A program made the position numbers and the translations under genes. A stretch of 64,000 nucleotides of DNA from 2-02-FULL-66-14 sp037443705 (lineage in GTDB: Bacteria; Pseudomonadota; Gammaproteobacteria; Burkholderiales; SG8-39). Of this stretch, positions 50,939 through 60,212 are shown piece after piece. The notes under the pieces are model-generated. The model made no database searches. It worked only from the letters and a program-made list of their open reading frames with translations, and was not told the DNA's origin. The stretch lies in the NCBI GenBank assembly GCA_037443705.1, contig JBBINV010000007.1:22594-86593 (forward strand), given 5' to 3'. Position 1 is the stretch's first letter. Every line of letters begins with the position of its first letter.

Positions 50939-52258
50939 TCATTTGCCGAACAGCCTGTTCGGGAGCCAGAGTGCCGTGTCCGGGAAGAAGAACACGATCG
51001 CGAGGCCGACGAGCTGCAGGACCATGAAGGCACCCATGCCGCGGTAGATCGCGCCGAGCTCCCATTTCGGTGCCACCGCCTTGAGGTAATACGCCGCCAT
51101 CGCGACCGGCGGCGAAAGGAACGCGGTCTGCAGATTCACGGCGACCAGCGTGCAGAACCAGACCAGGTCGATCTTGAGCGCCTCGACGACCGGCATGAAG
51201 ATCGGCAGGAAGATGAAGATGATCGCCGGCCACTCGAGCGGCCAGCCGAGGAGAAAGATGATCACCATCAGCGCAAGCAGCATCGCGGAAGGCGGAAGCG
51301 GCAGCGCGAGCATCGCCTCGGCCATCATGGTGCTCGTCCCGAGGCGCGTGAACACCGCGCCGTAGATGTTCGAGGCGATGGCGAGAAAGAGCACCAGGCT
51401 CGAGGTCTCGAGCGTCTTGAGGCACGCCTCACGGACCCCGCGGAAGGAAAGCCGCCGGTAGAAGAGCGTAAGCAGCACCGCTCCGGTCGCGCCCATCGCC
51501 GCGGCTTCGGTCGGCGTCGCCAGGCCGAAGATGATCGAACCGAGCGAGGCGAACATGATCACCGCCATCGGCACGATGCCGTAGGCGAACTCCTTCGCGA
51601 TCTGCCCGGTCGAGGTCGCCCACTGGTCGCGCGGCAGCGGGGGTCCCAGCGCCGGATCGAGATGGCTGCGCACCATGCAGTAGGCGATGTACAGGCCCGC
51701 GAGGATCAGCCCCGGAATGATCGCGGCGGCGAACAGCTTGATGATCGAGACGCCGACCACCGGTCCCATCACCACCAGCATGACGCTCGGCGGGATCAGG
51801 ATGCCGAGCGTGCCGCCGGCGGTGATCGCGCCCGCGGACATCTTCGGGTCGTAGCCCGCCTTCATCATCGCGGGCGCCGCCATCAGGCCCATCACCGTCA
51901 CCGAGGCGCCGATGATCCCGGTCGCGGTGGCAAAGAGCGTCGCCGTCAGCAGCACGCCGAGGTACAGCGAGCCGCGCACCGGCGCGAGGATCAGCTGGAA
52001 CGACTTGAACAGCCGCTCCATCAGCCCCGCCTGCTCGAGCACGTGCCCCATGAAGATGAACAGAGGCACTGCGGCGAGGGTCTCCTCCTTCATCAGGCCG
52101 ATGGTCTGGAACACCATCAGGTAGAACACGGTGTCCCCGAATCCGATGTAGCCGAACACCACCGACAGGATGATCAGCGTAAAGGCGATCGGGAATCCCA
52201 CGAAGATGCCGGCGAGCAGCGCGCCCAGGAGAATCAGCCCGAGAACCTCGTTCGTCAT
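50939..52258 (-). CDS. TRAP transporter large permease DctM
   Basis: 439 aa, some 12 transmembrane segments. Begins VLGLILLGALLAGIFVGFPIAFTLI, and contains TIGLMKEETLAAVPLFIFMGHVLEQAG, the DctM signature FATATGIIGASVTVMG, and GGTLGILIPPSVMLVV. Couples proton or sodium gradient to uptake of a DctP-bound carboxylate. Starts ATGA-coupled to dctQ. Confidence 0.95.
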   Translation of the reverse strand: MTNEVLGLILLGALLAGIFVGFPIAFTLIILSVVFGYIGFGDTVFYLMVFQTIGLMKEETLAAVPLFIFMGHVLEQAGLMERLFKSFQLILAPVRGSLYLGVLLTATLFATATGIIGASVTVMGLMAAPAMMKAGYDPKMSAGAITAGGTLGILIPPSVMLVVMGPVVGVSIIKLFAAAIIPGLILAGLYIAYCMVRSHLDPALGPPLPRDQWATSTGQIAKEFAYGIVPMAVIMFASLGSIIFGLATPTEAAAMGATGAVLLTLFYRRLSFRGVREACLKTLETSSLVLFLAIASNIYGAVFTRLGTSTMMAEAMLALPLPPSAMLLALMVIIFLLGWPLEWPAIIFIFLPIFMPVVEALKIDLVWFCTLVAVNLQTAFLSPPVAMAAYYLKAVAPKWELGAIYRGMGAFMVLQLVGLAIVFFFPDTALWLPNRLFGK

Positions 52259-52806
52259 AGCGTGCGGTTCTCGAGCGCGGCGTACAGGCTTTTCAGGAAC
52301 TCCGAGATCCCCTGGACGAAGAGCAGCGCGAGCGCGAGCGGGATGCAGAGCTTGAGGGGATAGATGACCGGCCGCCAGGGGCTCGCGTCCGACACCTCCC
52401 GGATGTCCCAGGAGTGCAGACCCTCCTGCAGCCCCATCCAGAAGAACAGCGCGATGCCGGGAAAGAAGAACAGCAGATAGAGCGTCGCGTCCACGATTCC
52501 CTTGGTGCGCGGCCGCCAGTTCATGTAGAACACGTCGGTCCGGATGTGGCCGCCGCGCAGCAGCGTATAGGCCGCGCCCAGCATGAAGTGCGAACCGTAG
52601 AGCATGTAGCTCACGTCGTACGACCAGATCGTCGCCGCGTTGAAGAAGTAGCGCGCGATGACCTCGTAGGTCATGGCAGCCACGAGCGGCACGATCAGCC
52701 AGCAGAACAGCTCGCCCGACCAGTGCGCGACCCGGTCCATCACCCGGACGGTCGCCACCAGCCGTGGCCGGCGGCGCTCCGTCCCGGATGCGGCTTCACC
52801 CTCCAT
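52255..52806 (-). CDS. TRAP transporter small permease DctQ
   Basis: 183 aa from the ATG at 52806. Four transmembrane segments, with the family pattern LVAAMTYEVIARYFFNAATIWSYDVSYMLYGSHFMLGAAYTLLRGGHIRTDVFY. It is the first gene of the leftward transporter operon and lies divergent from the GntR regulator (124 bases). Confidence 0.9.
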   Translation of the reverse strand: MEGEAASGTERRRPRLVATVRVMDRVAHWSGELFCWLIVPLVAAMTYEVIARYFFNAATIWSYDVSYMLYGSHFMLGAAYTLLRGGHIRTDVFYMNWRPRTKGIVDATLYLLFFFPGIALFFWMGLQEGLHSWDIREVSDASPWRPVIYPLKLCIPLALALLFVQGISEFLKSLYAALENRTL

Positions 52807-52884
52807 CGATGCGCCCCTCCTCCCCTGGCGCGAAGCAGAACACAGACGCCGAGCGCGCGTCAAGGGGCGGCGCCGAAATCGGCC

Positions 52885-52898
52885 TGACCACTTGACCA
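52885..52898. promoter_or_regulatory. direct repeat TGACCA, candidate GntR site
   Basis: TGACCA-CT-TGACCA in the dctQ-GntR divergent gap, 33 bases before the GntR start. Direct rather than inverted, so weaker than a classical FCD operator, but its position fits control of both directions. Confidence 0.35.
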
Positions 52899-52930
52899 AT
52901 TCGCGGGCCTGCCACTACCCTGCACCGACC

Positions 52931-53635
52931 GTGCGCCTTCAAGCCATCGAGCCTCGCCGCCTGTACCGCCAGATCGCCGACCAGCTCCGTGCGCTGGTCG
53001 AAAAGGGCGCGGCGACGCCGGGCACGCGGCTGCCCGCCGAGCGCGAGCTCGCGCGCCGGCTGCGCGTCAGCCGTCCGAGCCTGCGCGAAGCGCTGATCGC
53101 GCTCGAGATGGAAGGGCTGCTCGAGGTGCGGGTGGGCTCGGGCATCTACGTCGCCGCGCCGCGCGCGATCCCGGCGGGCACGGCGCCCGACGGCGGCCCG
53201 GGGCCGTTCGAGGTGATGCAGGCGCGCCGCCTGATCGAATGCGAGTGCGCGGCGCTCGCCGCGAAGAACGCGACTGCGGCGCAGCGGCGCGCGATCCGCG
53301 CGGCGCTCGCGAATTACGCCAGGGAAGCGAGGCGCCATCACAACCCGATCGCGGTCGACCGCACCTTTCACATGAGGATCGCCGAGGCGACCGGCAACAG
53401 CGCGCTCGCGCTACTCGTGCGCACGCTCTGGGACCAGCGCATGGGACCGTTCTATCGCGCCCTCGAACGCAAGCTCGAATACCCGGCGATGGCGGCCGAG
53501 ACGCTGCGCGAACACCGCGCGATCGCCGAGGCGGTCCGGCGCCGCGATCCGGCGGCGGCGCGCGCCGCCATGCGGCGGCACATGGACCTCACGCGAAGGC
53601 GCTACAGCAAGGACTGGAAGGAGATCAAGCGATGA
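52931..53635 (+). CDS. GntR family regulator with FCD domain
   Basis: 234 aa from a GTG at 52931. Winged-helix LYRQIADQLRALVEKGAATPGTRLPAERELARRLRVSRPSLREALIALEMEGLLEVRVGSGIYV, then an FCD effector domain: FEVMQARRLIECECAALAAKNAT, DRTFHMRIAEATGNSAL (metal His) and LREHRAIAEAVRRRDPAAA. FadR-like regulators of sugar acids look like this. Encoded at the head of the rightward catabolic operon and divergent from the TRAP genes, so it likely represses both. Confidence 0.92.
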   Translation: MRLQAIEPRRLYRQIADQLRALVEKGAATPGTRLPAERELARRLRVSRPSLREALIALEMEGLLEVRVGSGIYVAAPRAIPAGTAPDGGPGPFEVMQARRLIECECAALAAKNATAAQRRAIRAALANYAREARRHHNPIAVDRTFHMRIAEATGNSALALLVRTLWDQRMGPFYRALERKLEYPAMAAETLREHRAIAEAVRRRDPAAARAAMRRHMDLTRRRYSKDWKEIKR

Positions 53636-54378
53636 ACGCTCTCGATTTCAAAGGCCGCGCCGCGGTCGTCACCGGAGGCGCGCAGGGCATCGGCCTCGCG
53701 ATCGTCAAGCGGCTCGCCGCCTCCGGCGCCCGCGTGCGCATCTGGGACCGGGACGAGAAGCTGCTCGCGAAAGCGGTCGCCGCCCTCGGTCCCTCCGCTT
53801 CGGGCGACGCGGTGGACGTGACTGACGCCGCGAACGTGGAGCGCGGCGCGAAAAGCGCGCTCGAAGTCCTCGGGCGCCTGGATGTGTTCGTCAATAACGC
53901 CGGTATCGCGGGCATGACAAAGCCGGTGACCGAATACCCCGTTGCGGAATGGGAGAACGTACTGCGCGTCGACCTTACCGGGCCGTTCCTGTGCTGCCGC
54001 ACGGTCGTCCCCCACATGGTGAAGGCGGGCTACGGGCGCATCGTCAATGTCGCCTCGATCGCCGGAAAAGAGGGCAACCCGAACGCCGCTGCCTACGCCG
54101 CCGCCAAGGGCGGCCTGATCGCCTTCACCAAGGCGCTTGGCAAGGAGCTTGCGCAAACGGGCGTGCTCGTCAACTGCGTCACGCCGGCCGCGGCACAGAC
54201 TGCGATCCTCGACCAGGTGAGCCCCGAGTTCGTGAAGTTCATGCTCGCCAAGATCCCGATGGGGCGCTTCGTGAGAGTGGACGAGATCGCGGCGATGGTG
54301 TGCTGGCTCGCCTCGGAGGACTGTTCATTCTCCACCGGGGCCGTGTTCGACATCTCGGGCGGCCGCGCGACCTACTGA
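53632..54378 (+). CDS. SDR family oxidoreductase
   Basis: 248 aa, ATGA-coupled to GntR. VVTGGAQGIGLAIVKRLAASGARVRIWDRD (NAD-type Asp), VFVNNAGIAGMTKPV, Ser in VNVASIAGKEG and YAAAKGG as the catalytic Tyr-x-x-x-Lys. It probably oxidises a hydroxy or sugar acid; a second SDR of the island lies at 48868. The next gene begins 2 bases after its stop. Confidence 0.9.
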   Translation: MNALDFKGRAAVVTGGAQGIGLAIVKRLAASGARVRIWDRDEKLLAKAVAALGPSASGDAVDVTDAANVERGAKSALEVLGRLDVFVNNAGIAGMTKPVTEYPVAEWENVLRVDLTGPFLCCRTVVPHMVKAGYGRIVNVASIAGKEGNPNAAAYAAAKGGLIAFTKALGKELAQTGVLVNCVTPAAAQTAILDQVSPEFVKFMLAKIPMGRFVRVDEIAAMVCWLASEDCSFSTGAVFDISGGRATY

Positions 54379-54380
54379 GT

Positions 54381-56117
54381 ATGGCAACGAAAACGGAAAA
54401 ACGCGTCCTGCGCAGCGTCCAGTGGTTCGGACGCCAGGACATCTACGGCTTCATCTACCGCAGCTGGGTGAAGAACCGCGGCGTGCCGCACGACCAGTTC
54501 GACGGCCGCCCGGTGATCGGAATCTGCAACACCTACTCGGAGCTCACCCCCTGCAACTCGCACTTCCGCACGATCGCCGAGCACGTCAAGGCGGGAGTGC
54601 TGGAGGCCGGGGGCTTTCCGCTGGAATTCCCCGTGATGTCGCTCGGAGAGACGCTGATGCGGCCCACCGCGATGCTCTACCGCAATCTCGCGAGCATGGA
54701 CGTGGAGGAGTCCATCCGGGCGAATCCCCTGGACGGCGTGGTGCTGCTCGGAGGCTGCGACAAGACGACCCCGGCGCCGCTGATGGGCGCCGCGAGCGTC
54801 GACCTGCCCACGATCTTCGTTTCCGGCGGACCGATGCTTTCGGGCAAGCACCGCGGCACCGACATCGGCTCGGGCACCAACGTCTGGTCGATGTCGGAGG
54901 ACCTGCGCGCCGGAAAAATCACGCTCGAGGAATTCCACGAGGCCGAGTCGTGCATGCACCGCTCCCACGGGCACTGCATGACGATGGGAACCGCCTCCAC
55001 GATGGCCTCGATGGTGGAGGCGCTCGGTGTCGGGATGCCCGGCAATGCCGCGATTCCGGCCGTGGACGCGCGCCGCAACGTACTCGCGCGGATGGCGGGA
55101 CGAAGGATCGTCGATCTGGTGAAAGAGGGAGTCACGCTCTCACGCATCCTGAGCAGGAAAGCCTTTGAAAACGCCATTCGAGCGAATGCGGCGATCGGCG
55201 GATCCACCAACGCCGTGATCCACCTGATCGCGATCGCGCGCCGGCTCGGCGTGAATCTGACGCTCGACGACTGGGACCGCCTCGGGCGCGGGGTACACTG
55301 CCTCGTCAACCTCATGCCCTCGGGCAAGTTCCTGATGGAGGATTTCTACTATGCAGGCGGTCTTGCGGCGGTGCTGCGGGAGCTGGGCGAAAGAAATCTC
55401 CTTCACAAGGACGCCCTCACCGTCAATGGCAGCACGATCTGGGACAACGTCAAGGACGCGCCCTGCCACAACCGGGAGGTGATCCGCGCGTTCGCGAGGC
55501 CTTTCAAGAAGGATACCGGCATCGCGGTGCTGCGCGGAAACCTCTGCCCCGACGGCGCGATCATCAAGCCCTCGGCGGCAACGCCGAGACTGCTCAGGCA
55601 CCGCGGCCGCGCGGTGGTGTTCGAGTCGATCGAGGACTTTCACAGGCGCATCGACGATCCGAAGCTCGAAATCGACGAAACGTGCATCATGGTGCTCAAG
55701 AATTGCGGGCCGAAGGGCTATCCCGGCATGGCCGAGGTCGGCAACATGCCCCTGCCGCCCAGGCTCCTCCGAAAGGGCGTCACCGACATGGTGAGGATAT
55801 CGGATGCGCGCATGAGCGGCACCGCCTACGGCACGGTGGTGCTGCACGTCGCGCCCGAAGCTGCCGCCGGTGGCCCGCTCGCGCTGGTTCGCAATGGGGA
55901 CGAGATCGAACTGGATGTTGCGAAGAGGAAGCTGAATCTGCTCGTCCCGTCCTCAGAGCTGAAACGGCGCAGAGCCCGCTGGAAAAAGCCCGACCCGCCC
56001 ATGAGCCGTGGCTATTGGAAGCTCTACGTCGATCACGTGCTGCAGGCCGACAAGGGCGCCGACCTGGATTTCCTGGCCGGCGGCAGCGGCGGCTTCGTTC
56101 CGCGCGACAATCACTGA
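54381..56117 (+). CDS. IlvD/Edd family sugar-acid dehydratase
   Basis: 578 aa. Iron-sulfur cysteines: GICNTYSELTPCN, LLGGCDKTTPAPLMGA and CMHRSHGHCMTMGTASTMAS. VEALGVGMPGNAAIPAVDARR, GGSTNAVIHLIAIARRLG and GPKGYPGMAEVGNMPLPPRLL complete the pattern. It resembles arabinonate/xylonate/galactonate dehydratases more than the amino-acid enzyme. Catalyses removal of water from an aldonate. Its stop overlaps the GST start by one base (TGATG). Confidence 0.92.
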   Translation: MATKTEKRVLRSVQWFGRQDIYGFIYRSWVKNRGVPHDQFDGRPVIGICNTYSELTPCNSHFRTIAEHVKAGVLEAGGFPLEFPVMSLGETLMRPTAMLYRNLASMDVEESIRANPLDGVVLLGGCDKTTPAPLMGAASVDLPTIFVSGGPMLSGKHRGTDIGSGTNVWSMSEDLRAGKITLEEFHEAESCMHRSHGHCMTMGTASTMASMVEALGVGMPGNAAIPAVDARRNVLARMAGRRIVDLVKEGVTLSRILSRKAFENAIRANAAIGGSTNAVIHLIAIARRLGVNLTLDDWDRLGRGVHCLVNLMPSGKFLMEDFYYAGGLAAVLRELGERNLLHKDALTVNGSTIWDNVKDAPCHNREVIRAFARPFKKDTGIAVLRGNLCPDGAIIKPSAATPRLLRHRGRAVVFESIEDFHRRIDDPKLEIDETCIMVLKNCGPKGYPGMAEVGNMPLPPRLLRKGVTDMVRISDARMSGTAYGTVVLHVAPEAAAGGPLALVRNGDEIELDVAKRKLNLLVPSSELKRRRARWKKPDPPMSRGYWKLYVDHVLQADKGADLDFLAGGSGGFVPRDNH

Positions 56118-56755
56118 TGGCCGACTACACCCTCTACTGCTTCGCGCAGTCGGGCAATGCCTACAAGGCGGCGCTCATGCTCCAGCTCTGCGGCGCGGAG
56201 TGGGCGCCGCGCTGGGTGGATTTCTTCAATGGCGAGACGCGCACCCCGGCTTACCGGGAAGCCGTCAACGAGATGGGCGAGGTGCCGGTGCTCGAGCACC
56301 GCGGGCGGCGCCTGACGCAGTCGGGCGTGATCCTGCAGTATCTGGGAAAGCATTTCCAGAAGTTCGTCGCCCGCGACCCCGACGAGGAGCTCGAGATCCT
56401 GCGCTGGCTCCTCTGGGACAACCACAAGTTGACGAGCTATATTGCGACGCTCCGGTTTCTCGTGCAGTTCCAGAAGACGGGAGAAACGCCGGTCACCGAG
56501 TTCCTGCGCGCGCGCGTGAGGAGCGCGCTCGGAATTCTCGACCGGCACCTGGCGGCACAGCCTTTCGCGGCCGGTGACCGGCTCACGATCGCCGATCTTT
56601 CGATGTGCGGCTACCTGTACTGGCCGGAGGAGTTCGGCGTGTCGTGGGCCGACTGGCCGGCGATCGGTGCCTGGCTCGAGCGCATTCGCGCCCAGCCCGG
56701 CTGGGTGCACCCCTACCAGTTGATGCCGGGCCACCCGCTGCCGGCCAAGGCATGA
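56117..56755 (+). CDS. glutathione S-transferase family protein
   Basis: 212 aa. N-terminal thioredoxin-like domain: YTLYCFAQSGNAYKAALMLQLCGAEWAPRWVDFF, with a Ser (SGNAYK) at the catalytic position, then GEVPVLEHRGRRLTQSGVILQYLG. The C-terminal all-helical domain contains LDRHLAAQPFAAGDRLTIADLSMCGYL (N-capping box Asp). In a sugar-acid operon it may act as an isomerase or repair function. Confidence 0.88.
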   Translation: MADYTLYCFAQSGNAYKAALMLQLCGAEWAPRWVDFFNGETRTPAYREAVNEMGEVPVLEHRGRRLTQSGVILQYLGKHFQKFVARDPDEELEILRWLLWDNHKLTSYIATLRFLVQFQKTGETPVTEFLRARVRSALGILDRHLAAQPFAAGDRLTIADLSMCGYLYWPEEFGVSWADWPAIGAWLERIRAQPGWVHPYQLMPGHPLPAKA

Positions 56756-57741
56756 CCCGGCCGCGTGTTGGGATCACGATGGGCGACCCCGCCGGGGTCG
56801 GCCCCGAGGTGGTGATGAAGGCGCTCGCGCACGCCGAGCCGTACGCAATTTGCCGGCCGCTCGTGATCGGGGACCGGCGGCGACTCGAGCAGGCGGGAAA
56901 GCTCGTCCGGTCCGCGCTGCCGGTGAGGTCGCTCGAGAGCCCGGAGGAATCGCGCTTCCAGCACGGCACGGTCGACTGCCTCGATCTGCGCCTCGTTCCC
57001 GAGGGGCTTCCGTTCGGCCGGGTCTCGGCGGCCGCAGGGGAAGCGGCCTACCGCTGCGTTGAGGCCGCGGTGCGGCTCGCGCTCGAGCGCCGGATCGACG
57101 CGATCTGCACCGCGCCGCTCAGCAAAGAGGCGCTGAACGCCGCCGGGCACCGCTACCCGGGGCACACCGAAATTCTCGCCGAGCTCACCGGCACGCGCGA
57201 GGTGTCGCTCATGCTCGTCGCGCCGAAGTTGCGCGTGATCCATGTCACCGCGCACCTGGGCCTGATCGATGCGATCGAGCGCATCGACGCCGCGCTCGTC
57301 GAGCGCACGATCGCGCGCGGGCGCGAGCTCGTTCAGCGCGCCGGCATCGCCGAGCCGCGCATCGGCGTCTGCGGCATCAACCCGCACGCGGGCGAAGGGG
57401 GGCTGTTCGGGCGCGGCGAAGAGCAGACGAAGATCGCGCCCGCGGTCGCGGCCGTGCGCGCGAAGGGCTGGCGCGTGGAGGGACCGGTCCCGGCGGACGC
57501 GCTCTTTTACCGCGCCGCGCGCGGCGACTTCGACCTCGTGGTCGCGATGTACCACGACCAGGGCCACGGCCCGGTGAAGGTGATGGGGCTGGAATACGGC
57601 GTCAACGTCACCGCGGGGCTGCCGGTCGTGCGCACCTCGGTCGACCACGGCACCGCGTTCGACATCGCGGGCACGGGCAAGGCGGACGAGCGCAGCTTGC
57701 TCGAAGCGCTGCGGCAGGCGGTGCTGCTCGCGCCGCGCTAG
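56752..57741 (+). CDS. PdxA family dehydrogenase
   Basis: 329 aa, ATGA-coupled to the GST. PdxA pattern: RPRVGITMGDPAGVGPEVVMKA, ICTAPLSKEALNAAGHRYPGHTEILAELTG (metal His), and VAMYHDQGHGPVKVMGLEYGVNVTAGLPVVRTSVDHGTAFDIAGTGKA. The family includes 4-hydroxythreonine-4-phosphate dehydrogenase, D-threonate/erythronate enzymes (PdxA2) and TphB-like diol dehydrogenases. No DUF1537 kinase partner is nearby, so a phosphorylated C4 substrate is not proven, and context favours catabolism over vitamin B6 synthesis. Confidence 0.87.
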   Translation: MTRPRVGITMGDPAGVGPEVVMKALAHAEPYAICRPLVIGDRRRLEQAGKLVRSALPVRSLESPEESRFQHGTVDCLDLRLVPEGLPFGRVSAAAGEAAYRCVEAAVRLALERRIDAICTAPLSKEALNAAGHRYPGHTEILAELTGTREVSLMLVAPKLRVIHVTAHLGLIDAIERIDAALVERTIARGRELVQRAGIAEPRIGVCGINPHAGEGGLFGRGEEQTKIAPAVAAVRAKGWRVEGPVPADALFYRAARGDFDLVVAMYHDQGHGPVKVMGLEYGVNVTAGLPVVRTSVDHGTAFDIAGTGKADERSLLEALRQAVLLAPR

Positions 57742-57767
57742 GATCGCGTCCAGCGCAGGAGCATGCC

Positions 57768-59291
57768 ATGCTGCAAGCCGCCGGTCTCGTCATCCGCCTG
57801 CACCCCGAGGACGACATCGTCATCGCGCGCGCCGAGATCCCGGCCGGGACCAGGCTTCCGGGCGAAAACGGCGTCGAGGTGCTGGGACAGGTGCCGGCGG
57901 GCCACAAGATCGCGGTGCGCGAGATCCGCCAGGGACGGGCGGTGCGGCGCTACGGCCAGATCATCGGCTTCGCGACGCGCGAAATCCGCCCCGGCGAGCA
58001 CGTGCATGTGCACAACCTCGCCATGGGGGACTTTGAAAGGGATTACGCCTTCTGTTGCGAGGTGAAGCCTACCGATTACTTCGGCACCCCGGCCACCTTT
58101 CAGGGCATCGTCCGCAGCGACGGGCGCGTGGCGACCCGGAACTACATCGGGATCCTCACGAGCGTGAACTGCTCGGCCACGGTCGCGCGCATGATCGCGG
58201 ATCACTTTCGCAACCGGCTGGAGGACTATCCCAACGTGGACGGCGTGGTCGCTCTTACGCACAAGACCGGCTGCGGCATGGCCTCCGAGGGCGAAGGCAT
58301 GACGCTGCTGCGCCGGACGATGACCGGCTACGCGCAGCACCCGAACTTCTACGCGGTGCTCGGGGTGGGACTGGGGTGCGAGGCAAACCAGATCAACTTG
58401 TGGCTGTCGAGCGCGAAGCTCGGGATCTCCGAAAAGCTTCAGGCGTTCACCATCCAGGACAAGGGCGGCACGACGAAATCCCTGCGCGACGGGATCGACC
58501 GCGTGAAGGAGCTGCTGCCGGAAGCCAACCGCGTGACGCGCGAAACGGTGCCGGCGAGCCACCTGATTCTCGGGCTCGAGTGCGGCGGCTCGGACGGCTA
58601 CTCGGGGATCAGCGCCAATCCCGCACTCGGGGCGGCGGCCGATCTGCTGGTGCGGCACGGCGGCACGGCGATCCTCTCCGAGACGCCGGAGATCTATGGC
58701 GCCGAGCACCTGCTCACGCGCCGCTCGGTCTCGAAGGAAGTCGGCGAGAAGCTCCTCGCGCGGATCCGCTGGTGGGAGGACTACACCGCACGCAACCGCA
58801 TGGAGATGAACAACAACCCTTCCCCCGGCAACAAGGCAGGCGGGCTCACGACGATCCTCGAGAAATCGCTCGGCGCTGCGGCCAAGGGCGGGACCACGAA
58901 CCTCGTGGAGGTGTACGAGTTCGCCGAAAAAGTCGTGGCGAAGGGGCTCGTGTTCATGGACACTCCGGGCTACGATCCGGTATCGGTGACCGGGCACGTC
59001 GCGGGCGGCGCCAACGTCATCTGCTTCACGACCGGCCGCGGCTCGGTGTATGGCTGCAAGCCCGCGCCCTCGCTCAAGCTCGCCACGAACTCGCGCCTCT
59101 ACGCGCACATGGAAGAGGACATGGACGTGAACTGCGGCACCATCGTCGACGGCACCGAGTCGGTCGCCGAGGCCGGCGAGCGCATCTTCCGGCTGATCCT
59201 CGAGACCGCCTCGGGCAGGCGCTCCAAGTCCGAGATCCTCGGCTTCGGCGAGGACGAGTTCGCACCGTGGGTGATCGGCGCGACCATGTGA
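57768..59291 (+). CDS. altronate/galactarate dehydratase family protein (UxaA)
   Basis: 507 aa. Residues 1-90 are the SAF-like domain (IARAEIPAGTRLPGENGVEVLGQVPAGHKIAVREI), and the larger C-terminal portion is UxaA: GIVRSDGRVATRNYIGILTSVNCSATVARM, THKTGCGM, NPSPGNKAGGLTTILEKSLGA and FTTGRGSVYGCKPAPSLKLATNS. Fe-dependent hydro-lyases for altronate or galactarate. Last catabolic gene; its stop overlaps the DUF4189 start by one base. Confidence 0.9.
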   Translation: MLQAAGLVIRLHPEDDIVIARAEIPAGTRLPGENGVEVLGQVPAGHKIAVREIRQGRAVRRYGQIIGFATREIRPGEHVHVHNLAMGDFERDYAFCCEVKPTDYFGTPATFQGIVRSDGRVATRNYIGILTSVNCSATVARMIADHFRNRLEDYPNVDGVVALTHKTGCGMASEGEGMTLLRRTMTGYAQHPNFYAVLGVGLGCEANQINLWLSSAKLGISEKLQAFTIQDKGGTTKSLRDGIDRVKELLPEANRVTRETVPASHLILGLECGGSDGYSGISANPALGAAADLLVRHGGTAILSETPEIYGAEHLLTRRSVSKEVGEKLLARIRWWEDYTARNRMEMNNNPSPGNKAGGLTTILEKSLGAAAKGGTTNLVEVYEFAEKVVAKGLVFMDTPGYDPVSVTGHVAGGANVICFTTGRGSVYGCKPAPSLKLATNSRLYAHMEEDMDVNCGTIVDGTESVAEAGERIFRLILETASGRRSKSEILGFGEDEFAPWVIGATM

Positions 59292-59647
59292 TGGCCAGGA
59301 CGCTTTTTCTCGCGGTGATCGGTTTCGCTCTTGGGAACCCGGCACACGCCGGCCCCGTCAGGGAAAGCCGGTCGTACGCCGCGATCGCGTACCACGCGGC
59401 GAGCGGCGGCGTGGGCTGGGCGGCGGACCGCGCCACGAGCCGCGAGGCGCGGCTGGAAGCGCTGCGCCAGTGCGCTCATCCGAAGTGCGAGGTGGTCGGC
59501 ACGGTGCGCGGGGGTTGCGCCGCGCTCGCGAGGAGCGAGCGGAAGTTCAAGCTTCAGAAGGGCGTGACGCGGGCCGAGGCCGAGACCAAGGCGCTGCGCA
59601 CTTGCGGCCAGGGCTGCGAGATCGCCGCCTGGACCTGCACCCGCTAG
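59291..59647 (+). CDS. DUF4189 domain-containing secreted protein
   Basis: 118 aa. Signal peptide MARTLFLAVIGFALGNPAHA, then a DUF4189 domain: SYAAIAYHAASGGVGWAADRATSREARLEALRQCAHPKCEVVGTVRGGCAALA, four to six cysteines suggesting disulfides. Function unknown. Its TGATG junction with the dehydratase may be coincidental. Converges with the thioredoxin-like gene (4-base overlap). Confidence 0.85.
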   Translation: MARTLFLAVIGFALGNPAHAGPVRESRSYAAIAYHAASGGVGWAADRATSREARLEALRQCAHPKCEVVGTVRGGCAALARSERKFKLQKGVTRAEAETKALRTCGQGCEIAAWTCTR

Positions 59648-60198
59648 GACCGCCTCCACTTGATCGAGCAGCCGATCGAGGGGATTTGATCCTTCGGTCC
59701 CGCGCCGGTCTTCGCGATCGCGACCATCGCTTCGAACAGCTCGCGGCGCGCACCGGGCACCGGGTCCTTGCGCGAGGCATCGAGCCGCCCCCGGTACTGC
59801 AGCTCGAGCTTCGCGTTGAATCCGAAGAAATCCGGCGTGCACACTGCGCCGTAGGCCTTCGCCACGGCCTGCGTGTCGTCGAGCACGTACGGAAACGGAA
59901 AACCGCGCTCACGCGCCACGCGCTGCATGTTCTCGAACGAATCCTCCGGATACTCCGCAGGGTCGTTCGACATGACCGCGATCGCGCCCACGCCGTGCGC
60001 GGCGAGCTCGGCACAGTCGCGCACGATGCGATCGAGCACCGCCTTCACGTACGGGCAATGGTTGCAGATGAACATGACGAGAAGGCCGTTCGGCCCGCGT
60101 ACCGATTCGAGCGTGTAGCGCCTGCCATCGACGCCCGCCAGGTCGAAGGCCGCCGCCTTCCAGCCGAAATCGCATACCTTGGTTTCAGTGGCCACCAT
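59644..60198 (-). CDS. thioredoxin-family (AhpC/TSA-like) protein
   Basis: 184 aa redoxin-type protein. The redox motif is in LLVMFICNHCPYVKAVLDRIV (CxxC as Cys-Asn-His-Cys), and VGAIAVMSNDPAEYPEDSFENM and VCTPDFFGF follow. No signal peptide. Homologues are called thioredoxin family proteins of unknown partner. Divergent from rsmE (14 bases). Confidence 0.88.
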   Translation of the reverse strand: MVATETKVCDFGWKAAAFDLAGVDGRRYTLESVRGPNGLLVMFICNHCPYVKAVLDRIVRDCAELAAHGVGAIAVMSNDPAEYPEDSFENMQRVARERGFPFPYVLDDTQAVAKAYGAVCTPDFFGFNAKLELQYRGRLDASRKDPVPGARRELFEAMVAIAKTGAGPKDQIPSIGCSIKWRRS

Positions 60199-60212
60199 GG
60201 GAAAATCCTAGC

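Noticed and set aside
57738..59345. 535-codon minus-strand frame opposite the UxaA-family gene
   Set aside because: Shadow of a gene with a full set of UxaA motifs.
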